Shown: positions 1 through 8,181 of the stretch, piece after piece
Layout: the number at the start of each line of letters is the position of its first letter
How positions within the stretch are numbered: position 1 is the first letter of the stretch
Origin: UBA2241 sp963777895
GTDB lineage: Bacteria; Actinomycetota; Thermoleophilia; UBA2241
Assembly: GCA_963777895.1 (NCBI GenBank)
Contig: CAVZSF010000004.1
Span: 124,001-188,000, forward strand
DNA: 64,000 nucleotides
Direction of reading: 5' to 3'
Translations under genes and position numbers: made by a program
Notes under the pieces: model-generated
What the model was told of the DNA's origin: nothing
The model's database searches: none
The model's input: the letters and a program-made list of their open reading frames with translations, nothing else

Positions 1-529
1 GGCTCAGGGCGCAAGGACTACGAGCGCACCGGCATGGTCTGCGGCATCCCGCTGCCGCAAGGTCTCGTCGAGGCGAGCCGGTTGCCTGAGCCGCTCTTCA
101 CGCCGTCGACCAAGGCCGAGATCGGCGCCCACGACGAGAACGTCGACTTCGACGCCGTCGTCGGCCTCATCGGCGGCGACGCTCGCCGCGCAGGTCCGCG
201 ACGCGGCGCTCGCCCTCTACCGCTTCGGCGCCGCGTACGCGCTCGCGCGCGGCATCATCATCGCCGACACGAAGTTCGAGTTCGGCCTGCTCGACGGGCG
301 GCTGATCCTCATCGACGAGGCGATGACGCCGGACTCCTCGCGCTTCTGGCCGGTGGACGGCTACGAGGAAGGCAAGAGCCAGCCCAGCTTCGACAAGCAG
401 TACCTGCGCGACTATCTCGAGACGCTGGACTGGGACAAGAAGGCGCCCGGGCCGGAGCTGCCGCCCGAGATCGCCGCGAAGACCGCCGAGAAGTACCGCG
501 AGGCGCTGCGACGGCTGACGGAGGCGTGA
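1..529 (+). CDS. purC: Phosphoribosylaminoimidazole-succinocarboxamide synthase, C-terminal part, frameshifted
   Basis: SAICAR synthase joins aspartate to CAIR in purine synthesis. The window starts inside the gene. Frame 1 reads a SAICAR-type segment (TGMVCGIPLPQGL, then FTPSTKAEIGAHDENV). Near base 180 the reading moves by one base into the frame encoding AAQVRDAALALYRFGAAYA, IIIADTKFEFG and LIDEAMTPDSSRFWP, and ends at 529. The two halves join exactly where the family alignment continues, so a single indel separates them. Because purC is normally indispensable, I favour a sequencing or assembly error over a true pseudogene. Downstream is an unrelated methyltransferase gene. Confidence 0.9.
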   Translation, partial: AQGARTTSAPAWSAASRCRKVSSRRAGCLSRSSRRRPRPRSAPTTRTSTSTPSSASSAATLAAQVRDAALALYRFGAAYALARGIIIADTKFEFGLLDGRLILIDEAMTPDSSRFWPVDGYEEGKSQPSFDKQYLRDYLETLDWDKKAPGPELPPEIAAKTAEKYREALRRLTEA

Positions 530-599
530 GCACCGGGCGGCAAGGACGGACGGCGACGCGGCACAGGACGAGATCGCGCGAGAGGCTCAGCCGTGAGCG

Positions 600-1307
600 G
601 TGATCCCGGGCGAGGGGCGGGGCGGACTGCCGCCCGAGGCGGCGTACTGGGACGGGCGCTACCGGCGGGACGGCAAGCTGTGGGGCGACGGCCCCAGCGA
701 GCTCGCTCGCCTGGCCGTCGCTCGCCTCGACGCGCATCCGGTGCTGCCCGGCGTCGGCCCCGTCTTGCGGCTCGTCGACGTCGGTTGCGGCTATGGACGC
801 GACAGCCGGTATCTCGCCGCCGCGCTCGAAGCGCAGGTCCTCGGTATCGACCCGTCGCCGGTCGCCGTGCAGACGGCACTTGAGCTGGCCGAGGGCGAGG
901 CCGATCTCGCCTTCGCCGTCGCTGATCCGGCTGGCCTCGCGGCGACGCACGCCGGCGCCTTCGACGTCGTCATCGCGAGCAACGTCTACCACCTGCTGCC
1001 GCCGGCCGCGCGGCGAGTCTTTGCGGCCGCCGTCGTCGCGCTTACGCGCCCCGGCGGCCGCCTCTTCCTCAGCACGCTCTCGCCGCACGATGTGCAGCAC
1101 TACGGCGTGGGGCAGCCGGTGGCCCAAGAGCAGGACTCCTGGTTCGAGCACTGCTATCTCCACTTCTGCCGCGAGGAGGAGCTGCGCGCGGACTTCGGCG
1201 CGCTCAGCATCGTCAGCCTCGAGGAGCGGACCTACGAGGAACGACACGCCGACGGCCGCGTGCACCATCACGTGAGCTGGTTCCTCGAGGCCGAGCGCCC
1301 GGACTAA
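600..1307 (+). CDS. Class I SAM-dependent methyltransferase
   Basis: A 235-residue protein with a Rossmann-type methyltransferase core. Motif I is VDVGCGYGRDSRYL at about residue 60, followed by the acidic strand end VLGIDPS that binds the ribose of SAM, and a later FDVVIASNVYHLLPP segment. The substrate cannot be read from the sequence. The GTG start follows the purC end by about 70 bases. An upstream GTG at 593 lies in another frame. The C-terminus (YEERHADGRVHHHVSWFLEAER) resembles tellurite-resistance or thiopurine-type methyltransferases only loosely. Small-molecule methylation in the cytosol is the safest call. Confidence 0.8.
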   Translation: MIPGEGRGGLPPEAAYWDGRYRRDGKLWGDGPSELARLAVARLDAHPVLPGVGPVLRLVDVGCGYGRDSRYLAAALEAQVLGIDPSPVAVQTALELAEGEADLAFAVADPAGLAATHAGAFDVVIASNVYHLLPPAARRVFAAAVVALTRPGGRLFLSTLSPHDVQHYGVGQPVAQEQDSWFEHCYLHFCREEELRADFGALSIVSLEERTYEERHADGRVHHHVSWFLEAERPD

Positions 1308-1319
1308 CGCCGCGCCGTC

Positions 1320-2504
1320 TCAGGGCGCGGGGACGATCTTGTAGACGGAGCCGGCGAGCGACGTGACGTAGAGCTCGCCGGCGTTGTCCTGCCCGAAGGA
1401 CGAGACGTCGCCGATCACGTTGTCGGCCCCCGCCAGCGGCGTGCGGCTGCGTGTGGCGGGATCGAGCGCCCAGATCCGTCCCGTCACATAGTCGCCGAAG
1501 ACATACCAACCCCGCAGGCCGGCGATGGCGGAGCCGCGGTACAGGTAGCCGCCCGTCACGGACTCGCCCAGGGCGTGGCTGTACTCGTTCATGGGCCAGA
1601 CAAGCCGGCTCCTGTCGAGCTTCGCGGCAGTCGCCGCGTCGTAGACGTGCGTACCCTCGAAGCCGCGCCAGCCGAGGTTGGCGCCGGCCGGACGGCCCGC
1701 GCGCAGCCGGTCCACTTCCTCCCACGCGTTCTGTCCGACGTCGCCGATCCAGAGGTCCCCCGTCTGCCGGTCGAACGAGAAGCGCCACGGGTTGCGCAGG
1801 CCCTTCGCGTACGTGCCGATCTTCAGCGGCGAGGTACCCAGGGTGATGCGCAGCATCTTGCCCAGCCTCGAAGTCGAGCTCTGGGCGCGGTTCTCCGGGT
1901 CGCCGGCGCTGCCGCCGTCGCCCATCCCCACGTAGAGCCGGCCGTCGGGGCCGAACTGCAGCTGGCCCCCGTTGTGGTTCGAGTACGGCTGGTCGACCCG
2001 CAGAAGGACGCGCCGGGTGGACCTGTCGGCCCGGTCGGGATCGCCGGCGAAGGCCCGGAAGCGGACGACGCGCGTATCCCCGGCGAGGTTCGTGTAGTCG
2101 ACGAAGAAACGCCGAGACCTGGCATAGTCAGGCGCAAAGGTCATCGAGAGGAGGCCCTGCTCGGCGCCCCGCGACACGCTGCTCGAGATGTTCAGGAACG
2201 GCCGGTCGAGGAGGACGCCGTCCTTCACGATGCGGATGCGGCCGGTCTTCTCGACGACGAAGAGGCGCCTCGTGTCACCGGGGGGAGCGGCGACGTAGAG
2301 GGGCTGGTCGTAGGTGCCGGGCAGCTTCTGCAGGGCGACCGCCGGCGGCGTCGCCTGCACGGTCGCCCCGATCGTCCGGTCGGCGCTTGGGACGGCCGCG
2401 GTCGCGGCCGGCCCGCCCTTGCCGCTGGCCTGCGACCAGCCCACGACGAGGCCGGCCGTGACGGCGACGAGGGCGAGGAGGATGAGCTGCGTGGTGCGCT
2501 TCAT
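1320..2504 (-). CDS. PQQ-dependent sugar dehydrogenase (glucose/sorbosone dehydrogenase family), exported
   Basis: A 394-residue protein with an N-terminal signal or membrane anchor (about residues 5-25, LILLALVAVTAGLVVGW) and a six-bladed beta-propeller of the soluble aldose sugar dehydrogenase type. Family hallmarks visible are the PGDTRRLFVVEKTGRIR segment, LLSMTFAPDY, NHNGGQLQFGPDGRLYVGMG and GLRNPWRFSFDRQTGDLWIGDVGQ. Such enzymes oxidise aldoses outside the cytoplasmic membrane using PQQ. No PQQ synthesis gene is seen here, so cofactor use is inferred from family only. It ends 13 bases from the converging methyltransferase gene. Confidence 0.88.
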   Translation of the reverse strand: MKRTTQLILLALVAVTAGLVVGWSQASGKGGPAATAAVPSADRTIGATVQATPPAVALQKLPGTYDQPLYVAAPPGDTRRLFVVEKTGRIRIVKDGVLLDRPFLNISSSVSRGAEQGLLSMTFAPDYARSRRFFVDYTNLAGDTRVVRFRAFAGDPDRADRSTRRVLLRVDQPYSNHNGGQLQFGPDGRLYVGMGDGGSAGDPENRAQSSTSRLGKMLRITLGTSPLKIGTYAKGLRNPWRFSFDRQTGDLWIGDVGQNAWEEVDRLRAGRPAGANLGWRGFEGTHVYDAATAAKLDRSRLVWPMNEYSHALGESVTGGYLYRGSAIAGLRGWYVFGDYVTGRIWALDPATRSRTPLAGADNVIGDVSSFGQDNAGELYVTSLAGSVYKIVPAP

Positions 2505-2630
2505 GGCCGGTCAATCCTTCCAGCGAGGCGGGGAGGCGAAACACAGGATGGGGGCGTCGGGGGGCGCCGTCTCGGGGGCCGCACGACGGGCAGCCGCCGG
2601 CCGGGAGGGCCGATGGGCCTTCACCGCGGG

Positions 2631-3455
2631 TCAGCGGTAGGCGACCTCGAAGGCGGCTGCGCTCGCCGTCTCGGCTTCGCCGACGACCGAGCGCAGCCGC
2701 TCGATCAGCGCTCCGTCGACGTGCAGGGGCCGGCCGTCCACGCGCTCGACAGAGACGATGCCGCGCACGCTGCTGGTGAGGATCAGGCCGTCGTCCGGCC
2801 GCAGGTCGGCGACGCGCACGTAGGTCTCGACGAGAGCGACACCGTCCGCGCGGGCGAGCTCCTCGACCTTGGCCCGCATCACGCCCGGGAGGATCGCGCC
2901 TTCCGCCGGCGTCGTCAGAAGCCCGCCGGCGCGGATGATGAAGACGTTCGACGTCGCGCCCTCGAAGATGCGGCCGTCTTCGTCGACCAGGATCGCGTCG
3001 TCGGCGCCGGCCTTGCGGGCGGCCTGCTGGGCGAGATGCGACTGCAGCACGGTCATCGCCTTGAACTGGGCGGTCACACGTACCCCGGGGAAGGTGATGA
3101 CGCGCAGCGGACGGTCGGGGAAGGTGCGCACGTCGACCTGGACGAGGAGCGATGGCCGCCCGTCCGGCGGGCCCGCCGTGACGAGCAGCCGGCAAGCCGC
3201 CTCAGTCACGCCGTTGGCCTCGGCCGTGCGGCAGATCTGGTCGGCGAGACTGGGACGGTCGAAGGGCGGCTCGAGGCCGAGCGCGTCCATGCCCTGGCGC
3301 AGACGGGCGAGGTGCTCCTCGAAGAAGACCGGCACGCCGCCGACGAGCTTGAGCGTCTCGTACAGGCCCAGGCCGTGCGTCAAGGCACGGTCGGTCGCGG
3401 GCAGGGTGGCGGTCTCGGCGTTCGTCAGGACGCCGTTGAGCATCAGCACAGCCAT
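2631..3455 (-). CDS. Class IV PLP aminotransferase (aminodeoxychorismate lyase / branched-chain or D-amino acid aminotransferase-like)
   Basis: A fold-type IV PLP enzyme of 274 residues. It has the YETLKLVGGVPVFFEEHLARL N-terminal domain, the candidate PLP lysine in QFKAMTVLQSH, and the family signature AGADDAILVDEDGRIFEGAT followed by SNVFII. The sequence alone does not separate PabC (4-amino-4-deoxychorismate to p-aminobenzoate) from branched-chain or D-amino acid transaminases. No pabA or pabB is adjacent. The ATG start is preceded by GAGTAGG. It stands alone between the sugar dehydrogenase and dnaB, all on the minus strand. Confidence 0.85.
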   Translation of the reverse strand: MAVLMLNGVLTNAETATLPATDRALTHGLGLYETLKLVGGVPVFFEEHLARLRQGMDALGLEPPFDRPSLADQICRTAEANGVTEAACRLLVTAGPPDGRPSLLVQVDVRTFPDRPLRVITFPGVRVTAQFKAMTVLQSHLAQQAARKAGADDAILVDEDGRIFEGATSNVFIIRAGGLLTTPAEGAILPGVMRAKVEELARADGVALVETYVRVADLRPDDGLILTSSVRGIVSVERVDGRPLHVDGALIERLRSVVGEAETASAAAFEVAYR

Positions 3456-3576
3456 GGACCTACTCTATCGGACGGCCCTGGAGGCTCGCATCCGGGAGGA
3501 GGAGCCTGTGTCGGTGGATGGAGCAGCCGCGGGACCGTCTGTCCATGGACGACGCAGTCCCCGCTGGACGTCGCCG

Positions 3577-4932
3577 TCACTCGTCGAAGCCGAACTCCTC
3601 GGAGGCGGCGAGCGTGCGGAAGCGCGTGTAGTCGCGCACGAAGCCGAGGCGCACGGTGCCGGTGGGGCCGTTGCGGTGCTTGGCGATCTTGAGCTTGACG
3701 ACGCCCTTCGCCGACGGATCGCTCGGGTCTTCGTAGATGAACATCACCATGTCGGCGTCCTGCTCGATGGCGCCCGACTCGCGCAGGTCGGCGAGCTGGG
3801 GCTCGCGGTCGGCGCGCGCCTCGGGCGCCCGGTTGAGCTGGGAGACGGCGATGACCGGGACGTCGAGCTCGCGGGCGAGCTGCTTCATCGAGCGCGAGAT
3901 CGCGGCCACCTCCTGCTGGCGGTTCTCGGCGCGGCTGTCGCCCATCATCAGCTGAAGGTAGTCGACGATGACCAGCGACAGCCTCGTCTTGCTCATGAGC
4001 CGTCGCGCCTTGCCGCGCAGCTCGAACATGTTGAGGCCGGCGGAGTCGTCGATGTAGATCTCGGCCTTCTCGAGCTCGCCGGCCGCCTGCACGAGCTTGG
4101 CGTAGTCGTCGCCCGACAGCGAGCCGGTGCGCACCTTGTGCGAGCTGACGCGGGCCGCCGAGCACATCATGCGCTCGCCCAGCTCTTGCGCGCTCATCTC
4201 GAGGCTGAAGATCGCCACCGGCGACTTGCCCTCGATGGCGACGTGCTGCGCCATGTTGAGGGCCAGCGACGTCTTGCCGACGCCGGGCCGCGCGGCGAGC
4301 ACGATCAGGTTGGCGCGCTGGAACCCGCCGGTGAGGCGGTCGATGCCCTCGAAGCCGCAGGCCACGCCGGTGAGACCCTGCTCGCGCTGCAGCATGTCGA
4401 GGTACTCGAAGTTGCGGACCAGGACGTCCTTGATGGACTGGAACTCCTGCGAGCGTCGCTGCTGCTGGATGGCGAAGACCTTCTGCTCGCACTTGTCGAG
4501 CAGCTCGGCGACGTCGCCGGGGTGCTGGTAGCCGAGCTCGGCGACCTCGTTGCCGACACGGATGAGCGAGCGCAGCACGCTCTGCTCGCGCACGATCTCG
4601 GCGTAGTGGGCGGCGTTCGCCGCCGCGGGGACGAACTCGGCGAGGGTGTGGACGAAGTCGCGTCCGCCGGCCTTCTCGAGCACGCCCTCGCGCTCGAGCT
4701 GCGCGCTGAGCGTGACCACGTCGACCTCCTGCCCCCGGTCGTAGAGGGTGAGGACGGCCCGGTAGATGAGGCGGTGGCTGTCGCGATAGAAGTCGTCGGC
4801 AGTGAGGATCTCGATGACGACGGCGATGGCGTTGGGGTTGACCAGCATGGCGCCGAGCACCGACTGTTCGGCCTCGACGTTGTGCGGCGCCAGGTGCGGG
4901 GGCTGCTGCTGCTCGAGGCGCTCGACCGCCAC
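3577..4932 (-). CDS. dnaB: Replicative DNA helicase DnaB
   Basis: The hexameric 5'-3' replicative helicase, 451 residues, a normal length without inteins. The N-terminal DnaB domain (VEAEQSVLGAMLVNPNAI) is followed by the RecA-like core with Walker A ARPGVGKTS, the H1a region IFSLEMSAQELGERM, Walker B LVIVDYLQLM and the RESGAIEQDADMVMFIYE segment near the end. The start is GTG with AGAGGAG upstream. It lies downstream of the rpsF-ssb-rpsR-rplI operon, as in many Gram-positives. A strong hairpin and two small genes separate it from rplI, so it probably has its own promoter. Confidence 0.97.
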   Translation of the reverse strand: MAVERLEQQQPPHLAPHNVEAEQSVLGAMLVNPNAIAVVIEILTADDFYRDSHRLIYRAVLTLYDRGQEVDVVTLSAQLEREGVLEKAGGRDFVHTLAEFVPAAANAAHYAEIVREQSVLRSLIRVGNEVAELGYQHPGDVAELLDKCEQKVFAIQQQRRSQEFQSIKDVLVRNFEYLDMLQREQGLTGVACGFEGIDRLTGGFQRANLIVLAARPGVGKTSLALNMAQHVAIEGKSPVAIFSLEMSAQELGERMMCSAARVSSHKVRTGSLSGDDYAKLVQAAGELEKAEIYIDDSAGLNMFELRGKARRLMSKTRLSLVIVDYLQLMMGDSRAENRQQEVAAISRSMKQLARELDVPVIAVSQLNRAPEARADREPQLADLRESGAIEQDADMVMFIYEDPSDPSAKGVVKLKIAKHRNGPTGTVRLGFVRDYTRFRTLAASEEFGFDE

Positions 4933-5120
4933 TGGACGCTCCTCTCGACGACGTGATGCGGGGACCCGGCGACCCGCTGACAGGGTGCCGGCGGGGGCTG
5001 GGAGGTCGAAGTCTATCGCCGCCGGGTGACGGCAGAAAGACGGTTGCCCTCACCCATTGGCTGAGGGCTGGCGAGGTGGTCAGCGGTGGAAACGCCTCCA
5101 CTGGCCCGCCCGAACGGTGA

Positions 5121-5336
5121 CTAGGGTCTCGCCTCCACCACCACTTGCGCGATTCGCGGCGGATCCTGTCGGCCTCGGGGTGCTCCGGCTCCGGCTCCTC
5201 CTGCTCTAGCCGTCGAGAGGCCGACGGTCATGAATGCGACTATGACGATGACCACGATCACCGCGACGACGGCCACGAGCGCGAGCAGAGGGTGGCTTCC
5301 GATGAAGCTGGCCCACGGTGTCACGCCCGTCACCAC
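5121..5336 (-). pseudogene. Small single-span membrane protein, decayed or frameshifted duplicate
   Basis: From a GTG start this frame encodes one hydrophobic helix (LLALVAVVAVIVVIVIVAFM), then runs into an Arg/Gly-rich tail. A one-base shift at about 5213 gives EQEEPEPEHPEADRIRRESRK instead, which matches the tail of the next small gene (PEAKRIRRESRK). That alternative frame has a stop codon just upstream, so it cannot be a separate gene. Where the neighbour ends in TAG, this copy has TGG and reads on. It therefore looks like a tandem duplicate that has lost its frame and stop, or carries sequence errors. Function unknown. Confidence 0.5.
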
Positions 5337-5387
5337 CTAGTCGGTCCACGGCGTCATGCCGTCATCCTAGCTTTGAGAGTCCGTCCA

Positions 5388-5540
5388 CTACTTGCGCGAC
5401 TCCCGGCGGATCCTCTTCGCCTCGGGTCCTCGCGGAGTCTCCTCCGGCTCGTGCCCCTCCGTCATGCCGCGGGCCAGGAAGGGCAGGGTGATCGCGGCGG
5501 CGATGACGACGGCGAGCGCGAGAACGCCGAGCAGGAGCAT
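5388..5540 (-). CDS. Small single-span membrane protein, unknown function
   Basis: A 50-residue protein starting MLLLGVLALAVVIAAAITLP. It has one membrane helix (about residues 2-24) followed by an acidic then basic cytoplasmic tail ending PEAKRIRRESRK. The ATG at 5538-5540 is preceded by GAGGGG at a good distance, which favours it over longer in-frame starts that run into low-complexity Arg-rich sequence. Its 3' end is nearly identical in DNA to that of the neighbouring copy at about 5130-5200. It sits between the rplI terminator and dnaB. I do not recognise the family. Confidence 0.55.
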   Translation of the reverse strand: MLLLGVLALAVVIAAAITLPFLARGMTEGHEPEETPRGPEAKRIRRESRK

Positions 5541-5659
5541 GGACCCCTCGGAAGATCGCTGACAGACACGGTGACAGTACCCCCGGGCGCACGGTGGCAC
5601 AACGTCCGCCAGCGGAAGGAAGCGACGCCGGCGGGCGACAGCTCCGCGCTGTACCGGTC

Positions 5660-5718
5660 GGCGAGTCAACGAGACGCGGCGGGCGGGGGAGGCTGCCTCG
5701 CCTCCCCCGCCCGCCGCG
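5660..5718 (-). terminator. Strong hairpin terminator after rplI
   Basis: A perfect 19-bp stem (arms 5675-5693 and 5700-5718) with a 6-base loop lies just downstream of rplI on the minus strand. It is followed in transcript sense by a moderately T-rich TCTCGTTGACTC. It probably ends the ribosomal operon. Confidence 0.75.
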
Positions 5719-5729
5719 GTCACAACGTC

Positions 5730-6176
5730 TTACTCCGGCGCTACGATCGTCTTGACCGACGAGACGAAGCCCTCGGCGACCTCGACGTCGACCATGAACG
5801 TGCCGATCTCCTTGATGGGCTCGTCGAGCAGCACCTTGCGCTTGTCGATGGTGTAGCCGCGCGCGTCTTTGATCGCCTCGGCGATGTCGGCCGTGGTGAT
5901 CGAACCGAAGAGCCGATCGCCCTCACCGGCCTTGGCGTAGAGGGTGAGCACGGTGCGGTTGAGCGTCGCCGTGATCTCCTCGGCCTGGACGGCGAGGCGC
6001 GCCTCGCGCGACTTGCGTTCCTCTTCGCGGCGGCGGAACTCGCCCACCTTGCCCGGCGTGGCGACCTCGGCCATGCCGCGCGGGATCAGGTAGTTGCGGG
6101 CGTATCCCTTGGCGACGGTGGCCAGATGGCCCTTCTCACCGACGTTGGGAACGTCCTGGAGCAGGATGACCTCCAC
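5730..6176 (-). CDS. rplI: 50S ribosomal protein L9
   Basis: 148 residues, normal length. The N-terminal signature MEVILLQDVPNVGEKGHL is followed by VKGYARNYLIPRG-type sequence (AKGYARNYLIPRGMAE), the long charged connecting helix (EFRRREEERKSREARLA) and the C-terminal 23S-binding domain (GDRLFGSITTADIAEAI). It is the last gene of the rpsF-ssb-rpsR-rplI operon, 9 bases after rpsR. Confidence 0.97.
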   Translation of the reverse strand: MEVILLQDVPNVGEKGHLATVAKGYARNYLIPRGMAEVATPGKVGEFRRREEERKSREARLAVQAEEITATLNRTVLTLYAKAGEGDRLFGSITTADIAEAIKDARGYTIDKRKVLLDEPIKEIGTFMVDVEVAEGFVSSVKTIVAPE

Positions 6177-6185
6177 GGCGCCTCC

Positions 6186-6449
6186 TTACCGTGCGACGTA
6201 GGGCAGCAGACCCATCTCACGCGCCCGCTTCACGGCCGGCCCCAGCTGTTGCTGGTGGCGCCGGCACGTGCCTGTGATGCGGCTCGCGCGGATCCTGCCC
6301 TTCTCCGTCATGGAGCGGCGGAGCGTCGTGTAGTCCTTGAAGTCGATCTCGTCGATCTTCTCTTTACAGAACGAGCAGGTGCGACGCCGCGTCGCGCCGG
6401 CGGGGCCGGCCTTCGGCTTGCGTCGCTCTGCTGTTTGGGTGTTCGGCAT
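6186..6449 (-). CDS. rpsR: 30S ribosomal protein S18
   Basis: 87 residues from the ATG at 6447-6449. Family features are the CSFCKEKIDEIDFKDYTTLRR segment with a CxxC pair, then KGRIRASRITGTCRRHQQQL and a basic C-terminus. The two cysteines and the later TC suggest the zinc-binding (C+) form of S18. It lies between ssb and rplI in the conserved operon. A longer in-frame reading upstream overlaps ssb and is not needed. Confidence 0.97.
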   Translation of the reverse strand: MPNTQTAERRKPKAGPAGATRRRTCSFCKEKIDEIDFKDYTTLRRSMTEKGRIRASRITGTCRRHQQQLGPAVKRAREMGLLPYVAR

Positions 6450-6490
6450 GCTTGGTGTCTCCCGGCGACGCCTTTCGACGTCGCGACTGC

Positions 6491-6946
6491 TCAGAAGGGG
6501 ATGTCGTCGTCGTCCTGGAAGTCGCCGGGCGGCGGGCCGCCCAGGCCGGCGTCGTTGGCCGGCGTGCCGCCGCTGGCAGCGTAGCCACCGCCGGCGCCGC
6601 TCGCGGCCGGCTCGCGCGGGCCGATGAACTGGACGTTGTTGGCCACGACGCTCACGGCCTCGCGCTTCTGGCCGTCCTGCGTCTCCCACTCGCGCCAGCG
6701 CAGCCTGCCCTCGATGGCGACCTGCCGGCCCTTGGCGAGGTACTGCGCGCAGCGCTCGCCCTGCGCGCCGAAGACGTCGACGGTGAAGTAGTTCGGCTTG
6801 TCCGTCCACTCACCGGTCGCCTGGTCTTTGGCGCGATCGTTCACGGCGACGCGCAGCGAACACACGCTGGTGCCCCCCGCGGCGCGGAGCTCGGGGTCGC
6901 GGGTCAGGTTGCCGACGAGTACCACTGTGTTGATGGACCCTGCCAC
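6491..6946 (-). CDS. ssb: Single-stranded DNA-binding protein
   Basis: 151 residues with an N-terminal OB fold (NTVVLVGNLTRDPELRAAGG, then VAVNDRAKDQATGEW and YFTVDVFGAQGE), a Gly/Ala-rich flexible linker, and the conserved acidic tip DDDDIPF that recruits partner proteins. It coats single-stranded DNA during replication and repair. It sits between rpsF and rpsR as usual. Confidence 0.97.
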   Translation of the reverse strand: MAGSINTVVLVGNLTRDPELRAAGGTSVCSLRVAVNDRAKDQATGEWTDKPNYFTVDVFGAQGERCAQYLAKGRQVAIEGRLRWREWETQDGQKREAVSVVANNVQFIGPREPAASGAGGGYAASGGTPANDAGLGGPPPGDFQDDDDIPF

Positions 6947-6960
6947 GGTGACTCCCTTCG

Positions 6961-7257
6961 CTAGGCCTTGAGTCGCACGGTCATGAAGCGCAGGACATCG
7001 TCGGTGATGCCCAGAACGCGCTCGACCTCGGCGAGGGTCTGCGGCGTGGCCATGAACGTCACGATGCTGTAGACGCCCTCGGTCTGGCCGCCGATCTCGT
7101 ACTGGAGCTTCTTCTTGCCCCAGTCGTCCACGCCCACGACGGTGCCCTTGGCGGCTTCGACGGTGGTGCGAAGACGGTCCAGGATCTCGGTGTGCCGGTC
7201 GTCTTCGGCGGCTGCGCTCACGATGAGCATGAGCTCGTACTTGTTGATGCTGATCAC
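6961..7257 (-). CDS. rpsF: 30S ribosomal protein S6
   Basis: 98 residues, starting MISINKYELMLIVSAAAEDD, with the S6 pattern VVGVDDWGKKKLQYEIGGQTEGVY and a C-terminal LRFMTVRLKA. The start codon follows TAGGAGGTGATC, an almost full match to the 16S anti-Shine-Dalgarno, as expected for a highly expressed gene. It is first in the ribosomal operon, about 70 bases downstream of the promoter at 7336-7364. Confidence 0.96.
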   Translation of the reverse strand: MISINKYELMLIVSAAAEDDRHTEILDRLRTTVEAAKGTVVGVDDWGKKKLQYEIGGQTEGVYSIVTFMATPQTLAEVERVLGITDDVLRFMTVRLKA

Positions 7258-7335
7258 CTCCTACGGTCTCAGGCGGCCCCGGCCTCTCTGCCGGAGCAGG
7301 GGTGAGAACGCCGCCCGGCGGGCGGCGGAACCGGC

Positions 7336-7364
7336 ACTATAGCAGCCCTCGACAGTAGGGACAA
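7336..7364 (-). promoter_or_regulatory. Housekeeping sigma promoter for the rpsF operon
   Basis: On the minus strand TTGTCC (7359-7364) and TATAGT (7336-7341) are separated by exactly 17 bp. Transcription would start near 7328, leaving a leader of about 70 bases before rpsF. Confidence 0.75.
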
Positions 7365-7468
7365 ACGTACCGGCGAGGGCGGACGGACGACAGGGTGACA
7401 CGGCCGCCCGAGTGGTGACGTTGCGCGAGCCTCGCGGCGTGCGCGGTCTGGCGCCGCGGCCTCGCGAC

Positions 7469-8023
7469 CTAGTCGCGCACGCGCTCGATCCACGCGGCGA
7501 AGGCCGCGAGGAAGCGGCCCACGTGGTCGCGGGTGTCCTCGTCGCTGAGCCGGCCCGCCTCGATATCGAACTTCTGCGCGGCGAAGGTGATGACCACCTC
7601 GGGTCGGGGCATCACGATGCCCTGCACCAGGACCATCGCCTGGCGCAGGTGGTTCTGCATGCGCGAGGTGCCCATCGCTCCGGTCGAGGCCCCCATGACG
7701 CCGATCGGCTTGTCGCGGAAAGGCTGGTCGTCGGACGGTCGCGAGGCCCAGTCGACGGCGTTCTTGAGCACGCCCGGCATCGAGTAGTTGTACTCGGGCG
7801 AGATGAAGAGGATGCCGTCCGCGGCGAAGAGCGAGTCTCGAAAGGTCAGCACGGGGGGTGGGTAGCCGTGCTCGAGGCGCACGTCGTCGTTGTACGGCGG
7901 GATGTCGACGATGGCGGCCTCGTCGAGCGTCATGCCTGCCGGCAGGAGCTCCTGCGCGCTCTGGTAGAGCATGCGGTTGAAGGAGTCGCGCCGGAGGCTG
8001 CCGACGACGGCGGTGATGTGCAT
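7469..8023 (-). CDS. NADPH-dependent FMN reductase (flavodoxin-like)
   Basis: 184 residues of the NAD(P)H:FMN oxidoreductase family (chromate/azo/quinone reductase type). The phosphate-binding loop of the FMN site is VGSLRRDSFNR near residue 8. The second flavin contact is SPEYNYSMPGVLKNAVDW near residue 80, followed by GVMGASTGAMGTSRMQNHLR. The protein is a cytosolic two-electron reductase, and the natural substrate is not evident. The ATG is preceded by GGGAGG. It is a single gene upstream of the ribosomal operon. Confidence 0.9.
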   Translation of the reverse strand: MHITAVVGSLRRDSFNRMLYQSAQELLPAGMTLDEAAIVDIPPYNDDVRLEHGYPPPVLTFRDSLFAADGILFISPEYNYSMPGVLKNAVDWASRPSDDQPFRDKPIGVMGASTGAMGTSRMQNHLRQAMVLVQGIVMPRPEVVITFAAQKFDIEAGRLSDEDTRDHVGRFLAAFAAWIERVRD

Positions 8024-8181
8024 GGGCCTCCCGTCGGACGCTTACGAGTCGTCTAGTGATACCCCAACCTTGACGGCGAGGACGAGAGGCGGTGCGAAGG
8101 GAGGAGCCAAAGCCGGGCGGCCGTGGGGAGGTGCCCGGGTCAGGGCGGAAGACGGCCGGGCGCGGCGAGCGGCGCCGCAGA

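Noticed and set aside
1575..3692. Long plus-strand frame of about 700 codons
   Set aside because: It is antisense to the sugar dehydrogenase, aminotransferase and part of dnaB, and its Arg/Gly/Asp-rich composition is the usual shadow in GC-rich DNA.
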